Shown here: positions 25,143-32,464 of the stretch, one piece after another | Position numbering within the stretch: position 1 is the stretch's first letter | Layout of the letters: each line of letters opens with the position of its first letter | Assembly (NCBI GenBank): GCA_937925695.1 | Contig: CALAMD010000027.1 | Location: forward strand, 1-36,616 | From: an uncultured Bacillaceae bacterium | GTDB lineage: Bacteria; Bacillota; Bacilli; Bacillales; Amphibacillaceae | Reading direction: 5' to 3' | Length of the DNA: 36,616 nucleotides | Position numbers and translations under genes: made by a program | The notes under the pieces: model-generated | What the model was told of the DNA's origin: nothing | Database searches by the model: none | The model's input: only the letters and a program-made list of their open reading frames with translations

Positions 25143-26009
25143 TTATTTTTTGAAGATTCGTTGAGCAAATTGATACAAACCACTGCTCCATACAGCTGGC
25201 TCATGATCCCCTTCTTCTAGATACCAAAGATGAGGGATATTTTTTTCTGTTAAACTTTCATGAAAGTTCGTACTAACGTGTAAGAGATCGTCTTTTTCCC
25301 CGCAAGATAACCAGAGTAAATTTAATTGTTCCGTTAATTCCTGTGGATTTCTTAATAATTCCTCGGGTTTTTTTGTATTAGGAGCTGCCGAAAATGCGCC
25401 AATCCAAGAGAAAGTATCTAAATTAGTCAGGCCAATGTTTAATGATTGTCCGCCGCCCATTGATAAACCAGCAAGTGCACGATTTTCTCGATGTTTTTTC
25501 ACAGGATAATTTGCCTCTATATAAGGAATAAGATCATTCAATAGATCATCCTCAAATGTTTCAAAGGCGGCAATTTTTTCTGGAGCAAAAATATCACCAA
25601 CTGGTCGATCATCTTTCATCGCTCGTCCGTTAGGGAATACAACAATCATTGGTTCAAGCACGTTTTTGGCATATAAATTATCAAGGATGTTTTTGGGATT
25701 CATTTGATCATTCCACTCGTTTTCATCACCGCCTATGCCATGAAGTAGATATAAAGCGTTATACTCTTTATCCTCTGAAAAATGAGGTGGCGTATATACC
25801 ATCGCTTTTCGCTCGACACCTACCGTTGAGGACATATATGTAATCATGTTCATCTCACCATGATCAATGTCATTTTTGTATTGATCATAACCTTTAGGTG
25901 CTGGGTTAATTTCTTTAGGGGCGGGCTTGACTGATTGGGAATCATTGGTACCTCTTTCCGAAGCAATCATGGCAGAACTTAATGCAAATGTTAATAAATT
26001 TCCTATCAT
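25143..26009 (-). CDS. CE1-like carbohydrate esterase (alpha/beta hydrolase)
   Basis: 288-residue esterase of the esterase D/CE1 group, which includes feruloyl and acetyl-xylan esterases such as the XynZ esterase domain. Visible: oxyanion region YLLHGIGGDENEW (about 87-99), nucleophile elbow GLSMGG (Ser183), acid in CGEKDD (Asp240 or 241) and catalytic His269 (EEGDHEPAVW). The N-terminus (MIGNLLTFALSSAMIAS) is weakly hydrophobic and could be a poor signal peptide, but no clear cleavage site is seen. Start ATG at 26009 after AAGGAGG about 12 bases upstream. Promoter and cre box directly upstream. Likely removes ferulate or acetate from arabinoxylan-type oligosaccharides (inference). Confidence 0.85.
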   Translation of the reverse strand: MIGNLLTFALSSAMIASERGTNDSQSVKPAPKEINPAPKGYDQYKNDIDHGEMNMITYMSSTVGVERKAMVYTPPHFSEDKEYNALYLLHGIGGDENEWNDQMNPKNILDNLYAKNVLEPMIVVFPNGRAMKDDRPVGDIFAPEKIAAFETFEDDLLNDLIPYIEANYPVKKHRENRALAGLSMGGGQSLNIGLTNLDTFSWIGAFSAAPNTKKPEELLRNPQELTEQLNLLWLSCGEKDDLLHVSTNFHESLTEKNIPHLWYLEEGDHEPAVWSSGLYQFAQRIFKK

Positions 26010-26044
26010 GATGTTACTTATCCTCCTTTTTATTTCCTAATTAT

Positions 26045-26088
26045 GTATGCGCTTGCAATAATACATTAAAAAAAGCCATCATGTTAAT
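26045..26088 (-). promoter_or_regulatory. Esterase promoter with overlapping cre box
   Basis: On the minus strand: TTAACA (26088-26083), 18-bp spacer, TATTAT (26064-26059), then TGCAAGCGCATACA (26058-26045), which satisfies the degenerate cre form TGNAARCGNWWWCA. The cre lies on the expected transcription start, so CcpA binding should block initiation. Confidence 0.68.
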
Positions 26089-26499
26089 TTTTTCTTAGCT
26101 TGGTAGCTTGTATCATGCGTTGATCACGCTAAGGAACGATTGAGCAACCGAGCTAAAAAAGCTCAATGATGTCTTCGTATGAGTCTAGTTGTTATACTAA
26201 GGATGTATATCTATCTTAAACCATAATGGTCATTTCGACAATTAATGTTGGCGAGAATGATATCAGTTAAGTCAACTAATCACTTTGTGTTAGGATAACT
26301 GTCAAAGTTCTTGTGAATCATTTGCTATTATTGAAGTAATCAATTATAATTTAATGTGGAGCATTTTATTTTCATTTCATAAAACATAGCGTTTAATTAA
26401 CATCTTTTATTTATCTATAATAATGAAAGCATTTACAATAATTTTCTATGAAACAATCTTTAGATGATTTGTTACTATGTAGATGAACTTATTAGTATG
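26089..26499. other. Divergent intergenic region, esterase/araR
   Basis: AT-rich, no coding potential recognised. A short hairpin (GAGCT, four to five A, AGCTC near 26150-26165) is the only structure noted. Confidence 0.4.
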
Positions 26500-26528
26500 T
26501 TTACTGTTATACAAATGATCAGTATAAA
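26500..26528 (+). promoter_or_regulatory. araR promoter
   Basis: TTTACT (26500-26505), 17-bp spacer, TATAAA (26523-26528). It lies 35 bp before the inverted repeat at 26563 and 140 bp before the araR start. Confidence 0.62.
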
Positions 26529-26562
26529 AAATGAACGCCAACATTAAGTAATTCATTATCTT

Positions 26563-26590
26563 TAAGATGTACAACAACCTGTACATCTTA
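26563..26590. promoter_or_regulatory. Inverted repeat in the araR leader, likely autoregulatory operator
   Basis: TAAGATGTAC (26563-26572) and GTACATCTTA (26581-26590) form a perfect 10-bp inverted repeat with an 8-bp spacer. The inner ATGTAC and GTACAT half-sites are the same as those in the araDA operator palindrome, but pulled apart. Autoregulation of araR is known in B. subtilis, which supports an operator role. Confidence 0.62.
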
Positions 26591-26667
26591 TCATCTGATT
26601 AAGGGAGTGGCATTGTGCGTTTATTTAAATTGAAGAATGATTAATTTAGATGTTAGAGGTGTAGGGA

Positions 26668-27783
26668 TTGAAGACTAAATACAGTATTGTCATGGAATCA
26701 ATAAAATCAAAAATACTAGATGGTACATATCAACCCCATCAAAAAATAAGTTCAGAAAGTGAATTAATGAAAGAATTTGGTGTTAGTAGACACACGGTAA
26801 GATTGGCAATTGGTGAGCTCGTAGCTAAGGGATGGTTATATCGGGAACAAGGTGCTGGAACATTTTGTGCGGATCGAACAGCATTAGAATCAGAACTAAG
26901 TGGTTCTAATCCAAATAGTATTGCCATTGTAACAACCTATATCTCCGATTATATTTTTCCGTCCATTATTAGAGGGGCAGAAAAATATTTAAGTAAAAAG
27001 GGATACAATGTTAGCTTATTCAGTACGAATAATAATCATGAGACGGAAAAAAATGTCTTAGAAACAATACTGTCCCAACGCTTCGATGGCATCATTGTTG
27101 AGCCGACGAAAAGTTCAATCGCTAACCCAAATATAAACTATTATTTAAATTTAGAAAGCAAGAAAATACCATATATCATGATCAATGCTTATTATGACGA
27201 GCTTGAGCCAATTAGCTTAACCATAGATGATGAAAAAGGTGGTTATATCCAAGCTGAACACCTGATAAAATTGGGGCATAAAAACATTATTGGTTTTTTT
27301 AAAACCGATGACCAACAAGGTGCAAAGCGAATGAAAGGCTACCTACAGGCTCATAGAGATCACAATATCAGCATTATACCGAATAATATTATTACTTATA
27401 ATACAGATGAAAAAGAAGAAAAGCCATTACAGAAATTTGAAGAGATATTAGATGCGAAAAATAATCATTCGCCAACAGCGGTGATTTGTTACAATGATGA
27501 ATTAGCATTAAAGCTATTGGATATTGTCCGGGAAAGAAAATTAAAGGTACCTAACGATATATCTATCGTTGGCTATGATGATTCATTTTTAGCAAATGTT
27601 TCTGAAGTCAAATTAACGACTATTAAACATCCAAAAAGTGAACTTGGTGAGAAGGCAGGTAAAATGATCCTAGACATGATTAAGCGTATGAGAGAGAGTC
27701 GGGGTAAGGAAACAAAACCGATTGAATCAATCGTATATGAGCCTGAGCTAGTTATTAGAAATTCGACAAAGAAAATAAATTAA
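26668..27783 (+). CDS. araR: Arabinose-responsive repressor AraR
   Basis: Transcriptional repressor of arabinose genes, released by L-arabinose. The 371 residues comprise an N-terminal GntR-type winged helix (about 1-70; KISSESELMKEFGVSRHTVRLAIGELVAKG, ending EQGAGTFCA) fused to a LacI/GalR-type effector domain (about 85-365; SIAIVTTYISDYIFPSIIRG, FDGIIVEPTKS, DISIVGYDDSFLANV). That chimeric layout and the N-terminal pattern are characteristic of AraR. TTG start at 26668 with AGAGGTG upstream. It has its own promoter, a leader inverted repeat and a terminator, and lies just upstream of the GH51 gene with AraR-like boxes. Confidence 0.92.
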   Translation: MKTKYSIVMESIKSKILDGTYQPHQKISSESELMKEFGVSRHTVRLAIGELVAKGWLYREQGAGTFCADRTALESELSGSNPNSIAIVTTYISDYIFPSIIRGAEKYLSKKGYNVSLFSTNNNHETEKNVLETILSQRFDGIIVEPTKSSIANPNINYYLNLESKKIPYIMINAYYDELEPISLTIDDEKGGYIQAEHLIKLGHKNIIGFFKTDDQQGAKRMKGYLQAHRDHNISIIPNNIITYNTDEKEEKPLQKFEEILDAKNNHSPTAVICYNDELALKLLDIVRERKLKVPNDISIVGYDDSFLANVSEVKLTTIKHPKSELGEKAGKMILDMIKRMRESRGKETKPIESIVYEPELVIRNSTKKIN

Positions 27784-27810
27784 CAAAGATTGACTGATGA
27801 TTGATTTATA

Positions 27811-27845
27811 AAAGATACCTTAAGAAGCGAAAAGGGTATCTTTTT
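27811..27845 (+). terminator. araR terminator
   Basis: AAAGATACC (27811-27819) pairs with GGTATCTTT (27835-27843), followed by T. The loop is long (about 15 nt) but the stem and T-run are clear. Confidence 0.82.
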
Positions 27846-27868
27846 AATTGGCGTTTTTTGATATAATC

Positions 27869-27897
27869 TTGACTTTTCCAAATTTATTTCTTACTAT
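27869..27897 (+). promoter_or_regulatory. abfA promoter
   Basis: TTGACT (27869-27874), 17-bp spacer, TACTAT (27892-27897). The first AraR-like box starts at the next base. Confidence 0.7.
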
Positions 27898-27956
27898 TGA
27901 TATACGTACAACTGTTGCATTATGCCTTGAAAAATCCCAAACATGTACGATCAAGA
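27898..27956 (+). promoter_or_regulatory. Two phased AraR-like boxes at abfA
   Basis: TGATATACGTACAACT (27898-27913, about 11 of 16) and ACATGTACGATCAAGA (27941-27956, about 10 of 16) have centres exactly 43 bp apart, about four helical turns. In B. subtilis AraR binds cooperatively to pairs of in-phase operators with about this spacing, so the pair is more convincing than either box. Confidence 0.6.
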
Positions 27957-28037
27957 TAAACGTATCATTTCAATCCTTAATTAACAATGACAATCAAAGT
28001 ATATTTATATATAGTAGGGATATTATAAAGGATATTG

Positions 28038-28050
28038 TGAAAGCGTTTCA
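28038..28050 (+). promoter_or_regulatory. Imperfect cre-like box before abfA
   Basis: TGAAAGCGTTTCA is a palindrome-like sequence one base shorter than a standard 14-bp cre. It lies about 71 bp before abfA, in the leader, at the position where the other units have cre boxes. Confidence 0.35.
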
Positions 28051-28120
28051 GTTGTATGGTGAATGTTTGTTAGAGTTAATAAGAAATTATTAAATATATT
28101 TAAAGGAAGGGAAGATACAA

Positions 28121-29641
28121 ATGGCAAAAGATTTAACAAAGGCAAAAATGATAATTGACAAAGACTTTATCATCTCAGATATTGACCCACGCATCTATGG
28201 CTCATTTATTGAGCATTTAGGTAGAGCGGTTTACGGCGGTATCTATGAGCCTGATCACCCAAGTGCAGACGAAGATGGATTTCGTCAAGACGTGCTAGAA
28301 CTCGTTAAAGAGTTACAAGTGCCGATCATTCGCTATCCTGGTGGAAACATGGTTTCTGCTTATAACTGGGAGGATGGAATTGGGCCGAAGGAAGAACGTC
28401 CACGTCGTTTAGAATTAGCTTGGCGTGTTATTGAGACAAACGAAGTTGGAACAAATGAGTTTGTCGAGTGGAGTAAAAAAGCAAATGCTGAAGTAATGAT
28501 GGCTGTTAACCTCGGAACAAGAGGCATTGACGAAGCCCGTAACATGATTGAATATACGAACCATCCTGGTGGTACATACTGGAGTGACCTAAGAAGAGAG
28601 CATGGTTACGAAGAGCCACATAATATTAAAGTATGGTGTTTAGGTAACGAAATGGATGGACCATGGCAATTAGGTATGAAAACACCTGTGGAGTATGGTC
28701 GTATAGCTGCAGAGACAGCGAAAGCAATGCGTCTTGTTGATCCAACAATCGAACTAGTTAGCTGTGGAAGTTCAGGATCAGGTATGCCTACATTCCCTGA
28801 GTGGGAAGCTATTACATTAGACCATACTTATGAGTATGCTGATTATGTTTCACTTCACCAATATTATGGTAATCGTGACAACGATACAGCTAACTATTTA
28901 GCGAATGCCTTAGATATGGACAACTTTATTAAAACGGTTATCGCTACATGTGACTACATCAAAGCGAAAAAACGCAGCAAGAAAACAATGATGCTCAGCT
29001 TTGATGAGTGGAATGTGTGGTTCCATTCTGACGAACACGATAAACAACTAGAGCCATGGACAATTGCACCACCACAATTAGAAGACGTGTATACATTTGA
29101 AGACGCGATCCTCGTTGGTACGATGTTAAGTACTTTATTGAAGCACTCTGATCGCGTGAAAATTGCATGTATGGCACAACTTGTAAACGTAATTGCTCCA
29201 ATTATGACGGAAAATGGCGGAAAAGCTTGGAAACAAACAATCTTTTATCCGTATTACTACACATCCGTCTATGGACGCGGTAAAGCATTAAACCCAATTA
29301 TTCATTCACCAAAATATGATAGTAAAGACTTTACTGACGTACCATATCTAGACTCTTCAGTTGTTTATAATGAAGAAAAAGACGAACTCGTTATCTTTGC
29401 AACAAATCGTCATTTAGAAAACAAATTAAGAGTTGACATTGATATTCGTTCATTTGAAGACTTTGAACTAGTTGAACATGTTGTGTTAGAAAATGACGAT
29501 CCTAAAGCAACAAACACAAAGGACAATGAACAAGTTAAGCCTCATAATAACGGCGAGTCATTTATTGAAGACGATATGTTAGTAGGTATTTTCCCGAAAA
29601 TGTCTTGGAATATGATTCGTTTAAAGAAAAAACAAGCATAA
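28121..29641 (+). CDS. abfA: GH51 alpha-L-arabinofuranosidase
   Basis: Retaining intracellular arabinofuranosidase that removes terminal L-arabinofuranosyl units from arabinan and arabinoxylan oligosaccharides. 506 residues, no signal peptide, family-typical length. The general acid/base E177 lies in WCLGNEMDG and the nucleophile E296 in SFDEWNVW; RYPGGNMVSAYNWEDGIGP (about 71-89) and HQYYGNR are further GH51 hallmarks, and the numbering is offset by two from the Geobacillus enzyme. ATG 28121 after AAAGGAAGGG. It has its own promoter, paired AraR-like boxes and terminator, so it is transcribed alone. Probably the main processing enzyme for substrates imported by the AraNPQ cassettes. Confidence 0.96.
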   Translation: MAKDLTKAKMIIDKDFIISDIDPRIYGSFIEHLGRAVYGGIYEPDHPSADEDGFRQDVLELVKELQVPIIRYPGGNMVSAYNWEDGIGPKEERPRRLELAWRVIETNEVGTNEFVEWSKKANAEVMMAVNLGTRGIDEARNMIEYTNHPGGTYWSDLRREHGYEEPHNIKVWCLGNEMDGPWQLGMKTPVEYGRIAAETAKAMRLVDPTIELVSCGSSGSGMPTFPEWEAITLDHTYEYADYVSLHQYYGNRDNDTANYLANALDMDNFIKTVIATCDYIKAKKRSKKTMMLSFDEWNVWFHSDEHDKQLEPWTIAPPQLEDVYTFEDAILVGTMLSTLLKHSDRVKIACMAQLVNVIAPIMTENGGKAWKQTIFYPYYYTSVYGRGKALNPIIHSPKYDSKDFTDVPYLDSSVVYNEEKDELVIFATNRHLENKLRVDIDIRSFEDFELVEHVVLENDDPKATNTKDNEQVKPHNNGESFIEDDMLVGIFPKMSWNMIRLKKKQA

Positions 29642-29660
29642 CATCATGAAACTACAGAAC

Positions 29661-29706
29661 AACTTGCATTCATGTAATTTTCCCTTGCATGAATGCAAGT
29701 TTCTTT
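29661..29706 (+). terminator. abfA terminator
   Basis: AACTTGCATTCATG (29661-29674) pairs perfectly with CATGAATGCAAGTT (29688-29701), then TCTTTC. A strong 14-bp stem. Confidence 0.88.
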
Positions 29707-29765
29707 CATTTTAATTTATCAATCATGGAAGTGGTAAGTGGTGATTTTCACTGTTAATAGTGTTG

Positions 29766-29820
29766 TTGGTCAGTTTGAGTATCGATGATATTTTAATTGG
29801 TTAAATTGTAAGCGCAATCA
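29766..29820 (+). promoter_or_regulatory. Promoter and cre box of the first GH127-type gene
   Basis: A modest promoter, TTGGTC (29766-29771), 17-bp spacer, TATTTT (29789-29794), is followed by TGTAAGCGCAATCA (29807-29820), which fits the degenerate cre form completely and the stricter form at 13 of 14. The cre falls just after the expected start site. No convincing AraR box here. Confidence 0.6.
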
Positions 29821-29984
29821 TATGGTATGTTGAACTAATACTGTTAGGAAATGTCTAATAACCGAATGATCCTCAGTTGATTAATAATTTTAAACAAGGC
29901 AATGGCCAACTTTGCTCATCAGTAAATTACGTTAACATTCATAATCATGATGAAGGTAACAACATAATAGGAGTGAAAGAATTG

Positions 29985-32264
29985 ATGAATACACCTGTTG
30001 TTTTGAAGGATGGAATATTTAAAGCTTCTCAAGAAAAGGGTAAAGAATACTTGCTTTTCCTTGATGTCGATCGTCTCATTGCGCCGTGCTACGAAGCAGT
30101 GAAACAACAACCGAAAAAACCACGCTATGGAGGTTGGGAATCAACACAAATAGCTGGCCACTCAATCGGTCATTGGCTTTCTGCAGCAGCTGCTATGTAT
30201 GAAGCGACCCAAGATCAAGCCCTGAAAGAAAAAATTATCTATGCACTAGATGAACTTGAACACGTACAAAGTTTTGATAAGGAAGGATACTTAGCTGGCT
30301 TTCCTCGTGATTGTTTTGATCAAGTATTTAGTGGTGAATTTGAAGTAGGGCTTTTTAATTTAGGTAACTCTTGGGTACCTTGGTATAGTATCCATAAAAT
30401 TTATGCAGGGTTGATTGATGTTTATAACATCTTAGGTTTGCAAAAAGCATTAGATATTGTTGTTAAATTAGCTGATTGGGCAAAAAATGGTTTAGATAAT
30501 TTAACGGATGAACAATTCCAACGGATGTTAATTTGTGAGCACGGTGGCATGAATGAGGCCATGGCAGATCTTTATTTAATTACGAAAAATGAGGATTACC
30601 TTGAACTTGCGAAACGATTTTGTCATGATGCCATCTTGAATCCTCTTGCAGAAGGTAAAGATGATTTAGAAGGAAAACATGCGAATACGCAAATTCCTAA
30701 AGTAATTGGTGCTGCTAAGTTATACAATATTACTGGTGAAAAACGCTATCAGGATATGGCATTGTACTTCTGGGATCAGGTAATTAAGCATCGTTCATAT
30801 GTGACTGGTGGCAATAGTATTCGTGAGCATTTTGGACCAGTAAATGATGAAGAATTAGGAATCCAGACGACTGAAACTTGTAATACGTATAATATGATGA
30901 AATTAACTGAGTTATTATATCAGTGGTCACCAGATGCAGCTTATATGGATTATTATGAGCGGGCGCTATATAATCATATTTTACCGTCACAAGATCCTGA
31001 TTCTGGTATGAAGAGTTACTTTATACCGACACAACCAGGACATTTCAAAATATATTGTTCTCCTGAAGATTCTTTTTGGTGTTGTACAGGCACAGGGATG
31101 GAAAATCCCGCACGATATAACCGAAATATTTATTATCAACATCAAGATGATTTGTATGTTAATTTGTTCATCGCTTCAGAATTAATCGATAAGAAAAAAG
31201 GTATCCAGCTTATTCAGCAAACTGATTTTCCATCATCCGATGAAACAACATTATTATTTAAAAAAGCTGGTCATGAAGCATTTACCCTGCATATCCGCGT
31301 ACCATATTGGGTAGCCAGTGAAGTAACAGTAACCGTTAATGATGAAGAGGTTTATACCCAAAAAGAAGGTGGTTATTTATCGATTAAAAGGAACTGGGCA
31401 GATGGTGATCAAGTAGTTGTTAAGTTACCAATGAATTTGCATAAGTATATTGCCAAAGATGATCCGCATAAACAAGCCTTTTTATATGGACCGGTAGTAC
31501 TGGCTGGTAAGTTGGGAAGGGAAAACTATCCTGAAACTGATATTTTAGAGGATCATATGAAGCTTGATAACCATCCGTTAATTGATGTACCTACCCTTGT
31601 CGCTAATGAAGATGATCCGAATGACTGGATTAAGCAGGTAAGTCATCACCCATTAGTGTTTGAAACAGATCCATTAGGTCAACCTGGAAATCAATCGATT
31701 ACATTGGTACCTTTTTATGACTTACACCATGAAAGATATGCCCTTTATTGGAATGTCATGACTGAAAAAGATTATGAAAACTTTACTGACGAAAAACAAG
31801 AAGCCATGAAACGTCATCGAGAAATCACGATTGACGAAGTGTTCCCTAATGAACAACAACCTGAAGTTGAACATAATTTGCAGACAAAGAATTCCTATGC
31901 TGGCTATTTAAATGTTGTTCAAAGAGGTTGGCGTGATAGTCGGGGCGACGGATTTTTCAGTTATGATATGAAAGTTGAGCCAGATCGCCAAATGTATTTA
32001 TGTGTCACGTATTATGGTAGTGATCACACATTGTATTTTGATGGCAAATCCTACGTACGGGATTTTGAAATTTTAGTAGATGGAACTGTTATCGCTACGC
32101 AGAAATTAGCTGTAAACAAGCCTGGTTCATTATTTGAAGTATGTTATGAAATCCCTGAGGCCTTAACGAAGGACAAGGAAAAAGTTGAAGTTAAGTTTAA
32201 ATCAGAAGAAGGGAAAGCAGCCGGTGGTGTTTATGGAGTTCGCATCACAAACGAAAAAGTTTAA
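29985..32264 (+). CDS. GH127/GH146-type beta-L-arabinofuranosidase (DUF1680)
   Basis: 759 residues from ATG 29985, cytoplasmic (no signal peptide). The family's zinc-cysteine active site is recognisable: E281 (SIREHFG; acid/base in Bifidobacterium HypBA1), E297 and C299 (TTETCNTYN), and adjacent C366-C367 (FWCCTGTGMEN), the first Cys being the nucleophile in HypBA1. The 16-residue spacing of the two Glu equals that in HypBA1. An (alpha/alpha)6 barrel (about 20-410) is followed by beta domains. The start is uncertain: AGGAG at 29969-29973 suits TTG 29982 or ATG 29985; the frame is open from 29877 but without a ribosome site. Likely removes beta-linked L-arabinofuranose; other linkages are possible in this family. 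Confidence 0.85.
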   Translation: MNTPVVLKDGIFKASQEKGKEYLLFLDVDRLIAPCYEAVKQQPKKPRYGGWESTQIAGHSIGHWLSAAAAMYEATQDQALKEKIIYALDELEHVQSFDKEGYLAGFPRDCFDQVFSGEFEVGLFNLGNSWVPWYSIHKIYAGLIDVYNILGLQKALDIVVKLADWAKNGLDNLTDEQFQRMLICEHGGMNEAMADLYLITKNEDYLELAKRFCHDAILNPLAEGKDDLEGKHANTQIPKVIGAAKLYNITGEKRYQDMALYFWDQVIKHRSYVTGGNSIREHFGPVNDEELGIQTTETCNTYNMMKLTELLYQWSPDAAYMDYYERALYNHILPSQDPDSGMKSYFIPTQPGHFKIYCSPEDSFWCCTGTGMENPARYNRNIYYQHQDDLYVNLFIASELIDKKKGIQLIQQTDFPSSDETTLLFKKAGHEAFTLHIRVPYWVASEVTVTVNDEEVYTQKEGGYLSIKRNWADGDQVVVKLPMNLHKYIAKDDPHKQAFLYGPVVLAGKLGRENYPETDILEDHMKLDNHPLIDVPTLVANEDDPNDWIKQVSHHPLVFETDPLGQPGNQSITLVPFYDLHHERYALYWNVMTEKDYENFTDEKQEAMKRHREITIDEVFPNEQQPEVEHNLQTKNSYAGYLNVVQRGWRDSRGDGFFSYDMKVEPDRQMYLCVTYYGSDHTLYFDGKSYVRDFEILVDGTVIATQKLAVNKPGSLFEVCYEIPEALTKDKEKVEVKFKSEEGKAAGGVYGVRITNEKV

Positions 32265-32361
32265 GGTTATCGAGAATACCTCATTAGCAAGCTGAAATAT
32301 GCTTCTTCGAACAGATAATTGATAGAGATGAAGTGGGACTACAAAACCTAGTTAAATAAAA

Positions 32362-32400
32362 ACGGAGCTCATTGATAGAAAATGGGCTCCGTATTTGTTT
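32362..32400. terminator. Bidirectional terminator between the two GH127-type genes
   Basis: ACGGAGCTCATT (32362-32373) pairs with AATGGGCTCCGT (32381-32392) with one wobble. T-rich tails follow on the plus strand (ATTTGTTTG) and on the minus strand (TTTTATTT), so it serves both convergent genes. Confidence 0.85.
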
Positions 32401-32464
32401 GATTGGTCGTGATTACTATTTTACCTATTTATCAATTTAATTTTAAAGACCTTTCTATTAATCT

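Noticed and set aside
26150..26165. Short GAGCT/AGCTC hairpin as a terminator
   Set aside because: Stem too short and no gene ends there.
27848..28093. An 81-codon open frame with TTG start between araR and abfA
   Set aside because: It overlaps the abfA promoter and both AraR-like boxes, has no ribosome site and its translation looks like no protein I recognise.
29877..29984. N-terminal extension of the first GH127-type gene to a TTG at 29877
   Set aside because: No ribosome site at 29877. The extension does not resemble the family, and AGGAG at 29969 points to a start at 29982 or 29985.
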